Shown here: piece after piece, positions 7,930 through 18,247 of the stretch
Layout of the letters: every line of letters starts with the position of its first letter
How positions within the stretch are numbered: position 1 is the first letter of the stretch
Assembly (NCBI GenBank): GCA_036939975.1
Contig: JALLPB010000005.1
Location: forward strand, 1 to 37,442
Direction: 5' to 3'
Length of the DNA: 37,442 nt
From: Cyclostephanos tholiformis
Lineage: Eukaryota; Bacillariophyta; Thalassiosirophyceae; Thalassiosirales; Thalassiosiraceae
Notes under the pieces: model-generated
What the model saw: the letters and a program-made list of their open reading frames with translations, nothing else
Databases searched by the model: none
Told to the model about the DNA's origin: nothing
Made by a program: the position numbers and the translations under genes

Positions 7930-8420
7930 CCTAAATTCGAACTTATGGCATCTAATATTGATTTATGGCTCTCCATATTTGGTATTAGATGACACACAGC
8001 CCATAATATCAAATATGGCAATAAATTTGCAGTATATTGCTGATGTATTGCTATATTCAACAACATAAATCAACCATAATATTGAAAACGGCGATTCAAT
8101 TTGGCATATATTGCTGACATAGTGCCATATTTGAATGCTCAAATTGCCCATAATATTGAATATGGTGATACATCAGCAATATACTGCAAATTTATTGCCA
8201 TATTTGATTTTAGATGATGGACATAACCTGTAAATTTGAATATATACAGGTTAATATATTCAAAGTTACAGGTTTGCTGCAACACCTGTAATACTGAATG
8301 TATGGGACCACTGGCTCAAATGACCATGTAAATTTGAATATATATATGAAAATTTGAATTTACCAATATTCAATATTTTACTGGCAACTAGTTTTGAATA
8401 TGCCTTATATTTGAATTTAG
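7930..8420. repeat. AT-rich inverted-repeat block with perfect 40-bp arms
   Basis: A 40-base arm at 8009-8048 (beginning tcaaatatggcaataaattt) has its exact reverse complement at 8168-8207. Variants of cataatattgaatatgg recur between them, and the symmetry extends imperfectly outward through tagatga blocks. Further right, aacctgta (8225-8232) pairs with tacaggtt (8245-8252), and aaatttgaatatata recurs to about 8,420. It looks like a MITE or nested MITEs with strong foldback; no protein is encoded between the arms. Confidence 0.75.
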
Positions 8421-8790
8421 CTGCAACAGATTCACTGATTGGCTCTGGTCTTTGATAGAGTTTGGGGGACTCACAAAGAACTACAGGAGTCTTGCCACAT
8501 TGCACCCCTCCCCCCCTCCACGTCACTGCCCCGACATGCCTTACCCTTGAAGTGTTGACAATGGGGTGGTGCATTTGTTGATTGGAGCAATGGGAAAGCT
8601 TCAACACTCCAAGAGGAGGAGCTTTGCTGTTCACATTGTCCTCAAATACATGGACTGATAAGGTGAACAAAACCCACCTGTATCTGCTCTTCCTTGCGTC
8701 TGCATATCTGGGTGCCAAAATATCACAAAAAAGAGCAAAATAATCATAAGTCGCCATCTTTAAAAACAGTTCTTTTGTGTTCCAATGCAT
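8266..8790 (-). CDS. Hypothetical 174-aa ORF ending in repeat DNA
   Basis: A minus-strand frame with ATG at 8790 and a second Met before ATYDYFALFCDILAPRYADA. The middle contains SRYRWVLFTLSVHVFEDNVN and CGKTPVVLCESPKLY. No known domain is seen. The last 40 residues are translated from the AT-rich repeats (IGKFKFSYIYSNLHGHLSQW) and are unlikely to be original coding sequence. It may be an exon or fragment truncated by repeat insertion, or a chance frame. Confidence 0.25.
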   Translation of the reverse strand: MHWNTKELFLKMATYDYFALFCDILAPRYADARKSRYRWVLFTLSVHVFEDNVNSKAPPLGVLKLSHCSNQQMHHPIVNTSRVRHVGAVTWRGGGVQCGKTPVVLCESPKLYQRPEPISESVAAKFKYKAYSKLVASKILNIGKFKFSYIYSNLHGHLSQWSHTFSITGVAANL

Positions 8791-9460
8791 ATGGGCATAT
8801 AACAGCCTGATGCCCAGAAAAAAGATATTTGTACTTTTGGTCTACACAATTTGTTTTTGGTATTGATTCGTATGTAGAAACAAAGGCAAGGGGGAGCAGC
8901 AGGAAAAGACACAAAGCAAAATCAGGGGATGTTTGTAAAGCACAGGAACATAATGGAGTTGAGGGAATATGACACAGCATACCTTTGAAGAACAAATCTG
9001 GGATCTGGCGATCTAAACTTTATCTGTAGATCAGATTAAATTTGATTATCAAGCCTATTTCTGATTTACTTGGCTATTTCTCTATATCTCAATCTTGCTT
9101 CCTTCTTTCTCAACTTAAAATGTTTATGTACTAATTCCTTTTGCTGCAATCCAATCTATTGCATTTTAAACAAAAGAAATCATATCATACTTTAAACAAT
9201 TTACTATTTTGTTTCTTGTATTTGTTTTCTCACACTTTATAAATTTATGTCTAACAATTTTTAATTACAGGAAGGGATCATTGTATTGAACAGAAAAGTC
9301 ATACGTAAATGATACAATTTCCCCCCCCACAATATACCATTGAATACGCGTTTTGTCATCAAAAGCAACATGCTGTCTCGAAAATGGGAAGTTAAAGATG
9401 CTAAATAGATAAAAAACAGTTTTTTCTCTGGTTCCTACGTTGAGCTTGGGGTTCTATCTC

Positions 9461-9558
9461 AACACACAACCCACAAAGGTGTGCACAATCATGACATCAC
9501 CATGATAAAGCATGGAAAATTTACCAAATGCGGCAGGTGCAATTGGAGAATTGGGTAT
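9461..9558 (-). repeat. Third diverged copy of the 11.6-12.3 kb repeat unit
   Basis: On the minus strand, segments such as attgcacctgccgcattt, catggtgatgtcatgattgt and cacacctttgtgggttgt align with both arms of the inverted-repeat element at 11616-12263. This shows the unit is dispersed and was not created only by the local inversion. Confidence 0.6.
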
Positions 9559-10348
9559 TAATTAATTTCAAAGATGTATGTTATTGTAGGAATCGTTTAG
9601 ATTGGGTGTTGTGGGTATATGTAGCAATACTCTTTCTCACAAATTCCTTAAACAACATGGGACCTAAATTGCGTATTCAAAGGTATTAAGACAAAAAACC
9701 AATATTTTTTTGCATTGTAATACTACATCCTATGTATGTAGCTTTCATTTAAACCCTAATTTGACCAAAAGCGGACTCAAAACCAACAGCTTTGTACTAC
9801 AAATGCAACACAACACAACACATCATGACACAACACAAAAACACAAAAAATACAACAACCATGGTCCCTCCTGCCTGCTGCCTTTCAGCGGCTTCAAATT
9901 AAATAAATAAGTTTGCCATACGTTGCATGATTGACCCCAATTGTTGCAACATGGCAATGTATTTTTTGTATAACTAAATATTTCTTTATTTTATTTACTA
10001 TTTTCTACAGACAGCAGTGAAGTATGCTTGCTGATTAAAGGTGAGTTTTTTTAAGGTAATTCTTTTGATTTTTCTGTGCCCCTGCACCAAACAATATGCA
10101 CTAACCTTATCTATCCGGAGATTTTTAGTTGCTGATGCTGCCCTTGTTGTATTCATCAAATTTCAAGATGGTTTTGACCAGGGTGGGGGGTCACCATGGT
10201 CCCCATGTTTTGGGGAAGGTAGGTATCATAGTTGAGGATTAGTAATTAGTAAGTGTATGGTAGTAGATAGTAGTTCAGACTTGGTCAAAATAAATGCTAT
10301 AAATTACAACTGTTAAGTGTATAGCAGTTGCACCATCCATAGTTTGAA

Positions 10349-10396
10349 TGGGTGCAAAGCATAATTGTGAGGAACAATTATTATGCTTTGCACCCA
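10349..10396. repeat. Strong hairpin, 20-bp stem
   Basis: tgggtgcaaagcataattgt (10349-10368) pairs with its reverse complement at 10374-10396, which has a 3-base bulge; the loop is gagga. An A-run follows. There is no adjacent gene to assign it to; it may be a small MITE relic. Confidence 0.8.
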
Positions 10397-10460
10397 TCCA
10401 AAAAAAAACTGAAAATTGATTTAAACATGGAACAATCTAGCTGTCAATTTTTTTCTCTCT

Positions 10461-10478
10461 ATCCTACATATGTAGGAT
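10461..10478. repeat. 18-bp perfect palindrome
   Basis: atcctacatatgtaggat is its own reverse complement. There is no clear neighbour to regulate; it could be two abutting element ends or chance in AT-rich DNA. Confidence 0.8.
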
Positions 10479-10991
10479 TAGGTACAAAATCAAGCCAGAG
10501 ACTACATCCTTTCAAATAATTAATTTTTGTTTAGATAGAATAAAATATGGGAGTGTTCTTACCCATCATGCAAATAAAATTTATTGTATTGAGATCCTAG
10601 ATTTGTTCTTCAGATGTATGCTTTATGCAAGACTTGTGTCATTGATGGAAATTAACCCAAGTGCATAGGGATTTGAAGCTTTTTTGTTAAGTGTTAGCAG
10701 CTAATAGATTGAAGAATTAGACTTGACTTTTTGATGTTTAAGAAATAGACAAGCCAATAGGGTCTTTGCCACTGACTAACGAAGTGTCTTGTTTCTTATT
10801 CTTTTGTATGAATGGGTACATAGGATTTTTTCAGGGGGTGGATGGATTGATGAAAAGGGGGGAAAGCTCCATGGGCCATGGATTCACAGACATGCAATTT
10901 CTCCACAAGCCTTTTTGTTGAAATTCCTATTAATTATTTGCCAAAGCATTCCTGGCCGTGGAGCACTAACAGCTGCCTATTACAAATTTCA

Positions 10992-11147
10992 AGAAAGGGA
11001 CTTTTTTTGAGTGTGTTTATAAAGAGTCTTATGTATCTTCATGTATGTATGTGTGTAGTTTCTATAAGTAAAGGCACAAGAAAAGGGATTTTTTCATTTC
11101 TGTTCATAAGGAGTCCTACATATCTTCTTGTACATGCTTATGTCATT
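10992..11147 (+). repeat. Diverged tandem duplication, period about 87 bp
   Basis: The block from agaaagggac through taaagagtcttatgtatcttc recurs from agaaaagggatt through taaggagtcctacatatcttc. Short open frames cross it (10789-11010 and 10878-11375), but they show no recognisable domain and I do not call them genes. Confidence 0.6.
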
Positions 11148-11236
11148 CCAAAAAGTACTCCCAGCTGCCTACAAAAGTTAAAGTATGAGAAATGGTCAGA
11201 TGTACATACCTTATCTACCCTGACTTATTTACAGTA

Positions 11237-11295
11237 CACACCAATGACACCAATGATGACACCAACGACAACACTAATGATGACACCAACACAAT
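11237..11295 (+). repeat. Degenerate minisatellite, gatgacaccaa units
   Basis: Variants of (at)gatgacaccaa(t/c) repeat about five times. They encode Met/Thr/Pro-rich low-complexity peptide in one frame; treated as simple repeat. Confidence 0.7.
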
Positions 11296-11418
11296 GTAAA
11301 TCTTTATATTTATCTGACTGCAAAAAGTCAAGTATATTTCTTAAAATCAAAAAGTCATGTCTCGGTTGGGACTGAGTACAACCTCTATAAATTCCTATGT
11401 GAAGAGGTTAGCCCTAAA

Positions 11419-11460
11419 TTTATTAAACATCAAAAAGTCAGACTTTTGATGTTTAATAAA
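11419..11460. repeat. Hairpin, 20-base arms, 2-base loop
   Basis: tttattaaacatcaaaaagt pairs with acttttgatgtttaataaa apart from one extra A. The same gactttttgatgtttaa motif recurs near 10,727, 11,330 (inverted) and 11,465, so it belongs to a local repeat family. Confidence 0.75.
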
Positions 11461-11615
11461 TAGAATTGACTTTTTTGCATCACAAATTACCAAGTCATTT
11501 AACAGGTATTTCCACCTTAAACATCTGTTTCACCCCCCTGTTGAATTTGCTCAAGAAGAGTGTTGTCATTGGCTCGTATTCCCCCAACTCCAACACTCTA
11601 CTGTCTTTTGTGCAG

Positions 11616-12263
11616 TACTAGTCTCATGTGTCAATTACAAAATTGCAAGAAAGGAGTATGTAGCAAAGGTGAGCAATCTCAGTTTGATTTGTATTCCTAT
11701 GAGAAGGTAATCATTTGACAAGACATCTATCTTAATATTTACAAGATGATCTCCAGAATACCCAGGACTCCTATTGCACCCACCGCATTTGCTTTGATGA
11801 GTTTTCTGCACTTTGTCATTGTGTTGTCATGGTTGCGCACATCTTTGTGGGTTGTTTTGAACAAGAATTTAACGTGGGAAGAATACAAACTATTTTGACT
11901 ATTTAATCTTTTCACAGTACTTGACTTTCTGATTTTTGTACATTTTCATAATTATTTGTGTCAAAATAGTTTTTGTATTGTTCCCACATTAAATTCTTGT
12001 TCAAAACATAAACATAAACCACAAAGATGCACACAACCATGACAACACCATGACAAAGATGCAAAAAACTCATCAAAGCAAATGCACCTGGTGTGATCGG
12101 AGTCCTGAATATTCCGGATATTGTCTTGTACATGGTAGTAAGATAGAGTCTTGTCATATGTTTACCTTCTTGTAGGAATACATACCAAACTGAGATTACT
12201 TACCTTTGCTACATACTCCTTTCTTGCAATTTTGCAATTGCTGCATGAGATTAGTTCCAAGTA
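11616..12263. mobile_element. Inverted-repeat element, arms of about 285-305 bp
   Basis: The arm at 11616-11901 is largely the reverse complement of 11959-12263, with scattered substitutions and small indels; the spacer is about 57 bases. Shared blocks include caattacaaaattgcaagaa, gcatttgctttgatgagttt and ttgaacaagaattta. The right arm holds an open minus-strand frame of 81 residues (12157 to 11912, ATG start) with a hydrophobic segment (HGVVMVVCIFVVYVYVL). The left arm has lost that frame by a one-base deletion. It is a foldback element or two inverted copies of one unit; function unknown. Confidence 0.7.
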
Positions 12264-12319
12264 AATGATGGTAGTACACACTACTACAAATCAAGTAACA
12301 GCTGTCCGGAGATGTTGTT

Positions 12320-12630
12320 AGCAGGTTTCTAGGTAGCAAGTTGCTAGCAAGCTGTGAGTTTTTTTATGTGGGAACATTACCAAGATACAGAGGAAGTAAA
12401 AAGCAGCTTGCCCCCCCCAAACATAACAAAATCTCCGTATTTCCCCCCTCCATGACCCCTGATTCTTCCATATCGTGGCTGCCAGTAAGAGTTAGCTGCC
12501 CCCCCTTTGTGGGACATTAGAAAACACCCTCACCAATGATCCAACTCAACATTTTTGTCCCAACCCCTAGGCGAAAGCCAAAAATAATTTCCTAAGGTAC
12601 ACATTGTCATCGCCACCACCAACACCAAAC
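12320..12630 (+). repeat. Left TIR of the 2.34-kb element
   Basis: The outermost motif agcagg is followed by repeated ctagc/gcaagt words. Similarity to the other end stops after ccaccaccaacaccaaac. Confidence 0.7.
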
Positions 12631-14343
12631 TTGTCAGCAACTCCTATTCATCATTACCTGCCAGTGTGAGCTACCAACAGATGGGATGGCAACAATGAGG
12701 AAGGGTAGTGTTAATTGTCATCCAAGGGGGTGGAAATGAGTGACAACAACAAGGTGGAAAGTGTGGGGAATATCAACACAGAGTTAGGTCTGTGGCCGGC
12801 AATGACAATGTCATTGATCTTGGTAAGAAATTTGTGCTCTTAGAGCATGTAGACAGTTGATGCAGACAATAAATGGGTGGTGTTGCTGCTGGAGGGAGGT
12901 GGTAAGGGGGAGTTGGGCAGCCATGTGGCAAAAGGAGAGGTATGATGTGATAGAACAATATAATGGGATGCAATTGGAAGCATCACAATGGGACAACCTG
13001 AAGAGGGAGGCAGTGGTGTGATGGCAAGAAAGGTGATCTACTACACGACAATCAACAAAAGGATGGGGGCAGGGGGCATGTGTCAAAAGGAGAGGCATGG
13101 AATGTGGTGATTGGGATTGAGGGGAAGCAAATGATTTTTATCAGCACAAAAATAATCATTATTACCCATCATCCTAGTCCTCATAATACTCATTGCAGTC
13201 AATAAACGGGTCTGATGCTGCTGCCTTTAGAATTGTCAGCTTGTTGTATCTGTCCCCACTGACCCTCCCTTTTCTGGTCATGCTTTTTATCATAGGCAAA
13301 CCAAGGCAAGGCATTCATTGGGGATGCATTGTCATTCTTATTTTTGGGTTTATTCAATATAACTTATTCCTATGTTCTTCTACCCTCCTTGTTTGCTACT
13401 ATTTAACTCTTCCCTTTCTAAGGCATAGCTCAATTACAGTTGTTCTCCAAAAATTAACGTAGCCCACAAAGCCAAGGGGCACCTCCCAAGGCTGGATTTG
13501 ATCCCATCCTTGGCCTGCCACAATTGCCCCTCCCTCCCCTACCCAACAAAGCTTCCATCTTACCCCCAGCAGACAATGCCAATGCTGAACTCTTTGACCT
13601 TTATTCTCAATGATTGTCCCATGGACAGGGGAGGCGGGGCCATTGTCTGTCCCTCCTCTACCTTGTACTCATCTGAGCCACTTTCCACCTCATCCTCATC
13701 ACTTGTTTTTGCCTCCTTGGATGATGACGGTCTCAACCCCCCTCCTCCTTGCTGTTATCCCAATGGCAAGCATTGTTTGATATCTCTCCTTCTCCAGTTG
13801 ATTATTGATTGGTGCTGTACTTGTTTGTATCATCATTATCAGCACGCACAGTGCAAGCAACACCATGGTTTTCATTATTGACCCTCCCAAGCCCGTGCAC
13901 TCATTCCATCATCCCCCCACACAACAATGTCAACAGCATCCCTACAAGTGCCGATGGTGATTCCGCTCCCACCACTGACTCCCTTTACCCCATCCTCCCC
14001 TACACTCATCACCTCAGATCCTGTAGCTAATGCTGGCTCATAATGGCGAGTATTGTTACATAATCAATCTCTCCCCTCTCCAGTTGATTGTTATTGCATC
14101 ATCCACTGTGACACCATTATGCCCCCCCCTCATCACCCTTTCAACTTATGCATCATTTGCCCTCCTTCTCTGTCTCCCCCATGGTCATAATCAATCTCGA
14201 TTATGCTCACATCCCCCCCATCTCCCCTGTTCTCAACATCCAAATTGATGAGGGAACAATCTACTGCTTCTACCAAAGATTCAGGGTCATTGTCATCATC
14301 GGCAGGGGTGGCTTAGTCACGGTTGTCCCAATCGTCATTGCAG

Positions 14344-14662
14344 TTTGCTTTGGTGGTGGCGATGGTGATGATGACATGTACCATGGGAAATTATTTTTGG
14401 CTCTTGCCTTGGGGTGGGGGCAATGCCATTTGGAGCTATCGTTGATGAGGAGGGTGTTTTCATATGTCCCGTGAAGAGGGGGCAGCTAACTCTTATTGGT
14501 GGCTGCAAGATGGCACGTTCAGTGGCTGTGGAGGGTGGGAATAAAGAGGTTTTATTATGGTTGGGGGGGGCAAACTGCTTTTGAGTTCCTCTATACCTTG
14601 GTAGTGTTCCCATGTGAATAATCTAACAAGTGCTAGCAGCAGCAACTCGCTAGCAGCCTGCT
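14344..14662 (-). repeat. Right TIR of the 2.34-kb element
   Basis: Inverted partner of 12320-12630. It differs by substitutions and small indels, so this is an old element and not part of the perfect window-wide symmetry. Confidence 0.7.
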
Positions 14663-14808
14663 ATAGTACTATGGATAACATTACAATTGACCGCACTTTG
14701 CGAACACTTGGCAAATTTGGCTAACTATTTGGAGGCACAGAGAGACCAAGGTCTGTCCATCAACTGATTTTTTACAATGGTTCCTACGTTCAGCTCTACA
14801 GGATGTGC

Positions 14809-14841
14809 TTGCAAAGTATTTGCAAAGTGTTTGCAAAGTGT
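14809..14841 (+). repeat. 11-bp tandem repeat, three units
   Basis: ttgcaaagtat is followed by two copies of ttgcaaagtgt. Related tttgca words lie on both sides (14,690-14,870), and a short (GA)n tract lies near 14,956-14,971. Confidence 0.85.
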
Positions 14842-14997
14842 GAACTCGGTCATTTTGCAAAGGGGTCAATAATTGTACTGAGGTTATCCGAACTCTGGAT
14901 AGCTGATACCGATTCATAGTAAACCCACATCAATCAATTGAGCTCGATGGAGATGAGGGAGAGAGAGAGACAGCATGCTTTTTTCCTGCCGAGAACA

Positions 14998-15263
14998 GAT
15001 ACACCTAACTTTTACGTTGTAGATATCAAAAGGTGAAACTTTTATGGAGCTTGTATGGAGCTTTTACGGAGCTTGTAGGGCTATATTTTTTTGGACATAT
15101 GTATGTAGAATCATACAAAAAACCCCTACAAGCTCCGTACAAGTTATTACAAGATTCGTACATGTTTGAGAAAAAACTTGTATCCAAGTTGTAGGAAAAT
15201 CAAACTTGTACCCGAGTTGTAGGGGCCTACCTAGGAACTCGTGGGTTTTGTATTAGGTGTATC
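14998..15263. mobile_element. Small MITE-like element, 266 bp, 11-bp TIRs
   Basis: gatacacctaa (14998-15008) is the exact inverse of ttaggtgtatc (15253-15263). The interior holds repeated ggagcttgta/tacaagctcc words in both orientations, giving foldback potential. A 38-base unit (15188-15225) recurs just outside the right end (15264-15301) with few differences, so the true boundary may lie further out. Confidence 0.5.
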
Positions 15264-15560
15264 AAAGTTGGAGGAAAATCAAACTTATACATGAGTTGTA
15301 CAATGGTGTACAACTATTATACAAGTTTCTAGCTAGCATACAAGTTTCAACCTCCCATCATTGTGTTAAATCATGCACACCAATCTGCCCTAAAGCAGCA
15401 GGCCAGAGAGCCTGTGACAAAAAATGACCTATGTTATCTAACTAAACAAATCCCTCTTTCTCTCTCTTCCCTCTCGTCATTGCTGGAGTTGAGGGAGGAC
15501 AAGGGTGGACAACAAGGGGGGGCTTGTTGGGATATTTTTTTGACAGAGGGACTACTAGAT

Positions 15561-16161
15561 AACACACTTGTTTATTGTGACATCTCCTGTACCTACTCTT
15601 GTTTATTGTGACATCTTCTTTACCATTTTTTCTCAGCACTTATCCCCTCCACCTTCACTTATCCTTCTTTACTTTGTTTCTAAATAAAAATTGAAATTTG
15701 GCTATGATCTCTTGACACTCATCATCCTCCATTTCACACCGTCTCTGCTACCACTGCTAGATAAGCCCTTCCATAAAATTTTCAATCCCACAGTACTCAC
15801 ACCAAAGGTGCTGACCATCCACAACAATCTGTACAAGAACTTCACCTAATCTGGTATGACTTCTAATTACTCACACCACAGGCTCCCACTTATTATCTCA
15901 ATATCACACCCCCAACAAAAATTTATTTGAAATAACACACTTGTTCATTGTGACATCTTCTGTATCTAGGCTCATTTATTGTGACATCTTTGTTACCATT
16001 GTATCTCAGCACAAATCCCCCACATCTTCACTTATCCTTCTCTCCTTCTTTTCTAGAAATCATCCTCCATTTCACACCATCCCTGCTACCAACCGCTAGA
16101 TATGCCCATCCATTTTTCAATCCCCCAGCACTCACACCAAAGATGCTGACCACCCGCAACA
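15561..16161 (+). repeat. Direct duplication, units of about 267 and 228 bp
   Basis: 15561-15827 and 15934-16161 share, in order, aacacacttgtt-attgtgacatc, tcagcac, cttcacttatcctt, catcctccatttcacacc and actcacaccaaag-tgctgacca. The first unit has about 45 extra bases near 15,670-15,715. Each unit also contains its own doubled ttattgtgacatct. It may be the duplicated 5' region of the MULE that follows. Confidence 0.7.
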
Positions 16162-16245
16162 AATCATACCTCCATGATGATGCAACCATCACCTTGTCCC
16201 ATTCATCCATCCCTCATTCAAAATATTATGTTCTGGTCACAATGA

Positions 16246-17971
16246 TTGTTGCCAATGTTACGTCACCTACTTCAGTGTCATCAAGAGGTTCTTGCGCATT
16301 GGCACATGGAAATAAGGACCGATGCTGCCTTTGTCATCAAGGCTGCAACAGCCACCATTATGTCCTCACTTTTACTTTGCTCGACATCATCTCCTTGTGC
16401 CAATGGATGGGCAAAGAATAATGATATTTTGTTCATTGCTACCAAATTAAAACTACTGCTGGAGGGAAAAATGATGGCTCATCTCTATCACAGGGGGGAA
16501 ATTGTCAAGACTGTATCCCCGCCAAAGATGGGTGACAAGAAAGGGCCATATGAAATGCAGGTTGTACTTGGAGATGGACATATTTATTTTAATGATGACG
16601 CATTACTGGATGAGGTGGACAAAGATGGGAACAAGGAGAGAGGCCTTGGAAGCAGACTTTGTAATTGGATAATGGGTTGGCCACCACAGCCCCCAGATAT
16701 TGCAATGAGGGAATGCAAAAAATCTTGCAAGAAATATAACCACGACCAACGTTTGCAACTTCCAGAGGTATTTGCAAAGGCTGATTAGTGTTTGTTCCCC
16801 AGAAGTCTCAGGTTGTTGATTTACTGGAGACTAGACCCCATTGACTTGGCTGATGGTGGCAGTCAAACAAAATCAGTTCATGTCATACATTCCAACTGAA
16901 GAAGGAAACCCTTCAAATATGGGTCACGGAAGAGGCCAATCTCCATGAAATTAAGATTAAGTCATCAAAAGCTGTCCCTGAACTAAATTGTTGAAGGATT
17001 CAATTTCTATGTCTCAGCATTGTACCTTATTCAGTTGGGGGGAAGGTATGTGTGGCGGTTTGTTGGGAATGCAGTGTTCTAAAGTATCTTCCCGCCGCAC
17101 ATTATTTTGATGAGAAGTTGCTATGCAACCCCTTTAAAAATGGATTGGTTATCTACTCAGGTCGACAATTGAAGAGTGTCTGAGCACTAGTTTTGTCTGA
17201 TGCATGAGATCACAAAGGATTGTGCAAACAACTACTGCATCAAATACAATGTCCTGCAAGATGCACTCAACTTTGTCAGCTCTTTGGGAAAGTGGGATCT
17301 AATATGAGGACAATTTATAGAAGGCAATACATGCCATGGGGTATTTGTACAAGCTTATTTTTTCTGGCCATCAGGACGCAATTTTCACCCTATGAACTGT
17401 GGTGCTAAAGGAGGAGTTGTGATGCAAATGATAAGCCAATACTAGAGAGGTGTGTTGATAGAGAAGACTACATCAGGCATGGTTGCTTGATCATTCAAGT
17501 CAGCTCACAGCAGAGTTGGGCATGGAGGATGGACCAGAAATCAAGCTCCTGACAAGTGTGTTAATTGCAATGTCAACATCGAAGATGCACGCACTGTTCC
17601 TCAAAGTTGTTTCAGCCTACACAAACATCACAAACACAAAAATGGCACCATGTGGCTTTGAAATGCTGGCTCAAGTGCTAGGCTTTTATAAAGAAGACTC
17701 ATCCAATTGTTAATTTAAAAAAAAAAGTTACAGATCAGGACAAAGGCAGTCTTGCATCCATCAAGCAGCTACTTCCTGAGGTGGTTTCATTTTACTCTGC
17801 ATTTCATTGTCACCAGAATTTCATCAATAAGTTTGGAGAGGGAGGGGGGCATACATCTCTATTTCGTGGATGTACAACATCCTGGTGAACTCTGTGGCTT
17901 CTGTGGTTTCTGTGGAACAATTATGAGGTGCAGATGAACCCTACTCATGTAAACTATCTCACAACTCTAAC
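16246..17971 (+). pseudogene. Decayed MULE-type transposase
   Basis: A 180-residue frame (TTG at 16246, first ATG 16255, stop 16786-16788) holds coding-like sequence (VSPPKMGDKKGPYEMQVVLG) but no recognised domain. From 17,203, another frame reads HEITKDCANNYCIKYNVLQD and AYFFWPSGRNFHP, then GGVVMQMI, with one internal stop. Around 17,727 comes VTDQDKGSLASIKQLLPE with a following SAFHCHQNFINKFG, matching the MULE DxDKG...LP...H...N block around the second catalytic Asp. MNPTHVNYLTTL near 17,925-17,965 also fits. Frames change several times, so it is dead. It has the same orientation as the MULE C-terminus at 2-601 but is not continuous with it. Confidence 0.6.
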
Positions 17972-18247
17972 CCTAACCCTTGTCATTCAGCATTGAGTGG
18001 CATAGGCAAATACTTGGAGGAAAAGATGGCAGGAGCAGGACAACAACGATGACAAATGTGGTAGGGAGGGTCACGTATTTGTCATAGCTGAATCCTTTTC
18101 CCACTGTTGAGAGCCCCCCTTGATGACATTAGCACCAGTGCATGAGCAATGATCAAATCAAGGCAACAGCAACAAAGCAGTGAGGGATTGACCAGGATTC
18201 AGCATTTAATTGTTCTGGTGGAGGATGGTGTTTGATCATGGCAGTGA

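Larger units (their letters stand above)
9000..10780. other. AT-rich stretch without recognisable genes
   Basis: I see no credible coding region on either strand. It contains a repeat copy (9461-9558), an (aacac)n-like simple tract near 9,806-9,850, a hairpin (10349-10396) and an 18-bp palindrome (10461-10478). The short frames here have low-complexity translations. Confidence 0.6.
12320..14662. mobile_element. 2.34-kb DNA transposon with TIRs of about 310 bp
   Basis: The left end at 12320 (agcaggtttctag) and the reverse complement of the right end at 14662 (agcaggctgctag) start TIRs at 12320-12630 and 14344-14662. Shared blocks include gggaaca-taccaag, the poly-C tract after gcagcttg/gcagtttg, taagagttagctgcc and ccaaaaataatttcc. 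The interior has only decayed coding on the minus strand, including an acidic stretch (TSDEDEVESGSDEYKVEEGQ, within about 13,610-13,730) and TPADDDNDPESLVEAVDCSL (about 14,230-14,310). No transposase was recognised, so it is non-autonomous or dead. Long TIRs would fit a MULE. No clear target-site duplication was seen. Confidence 0.75.

Noticed and set aside
10789..11375. Two overlapping plus-strand ORFs (73 and 165 aa)
   Set aside because: They run through a diverged tandem duplication and a minisatellite; no recognisable domain.
12773..14613. Pro/Ser/His-rich short ORFs inside the 2.34-kb element
   Set aside because: Low-complexity translations of poly-C and cat/cca-rich DNA; the minus strand shows the more coding-like, though decayed, frames.
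17967..17980. Interstitial telomere repeat (ctaaccctaaccct)
   Set aside because: Only two units, lying within the MULE-like coding remnant (LTTLTLTL); too short for a telomere or fusion scar.
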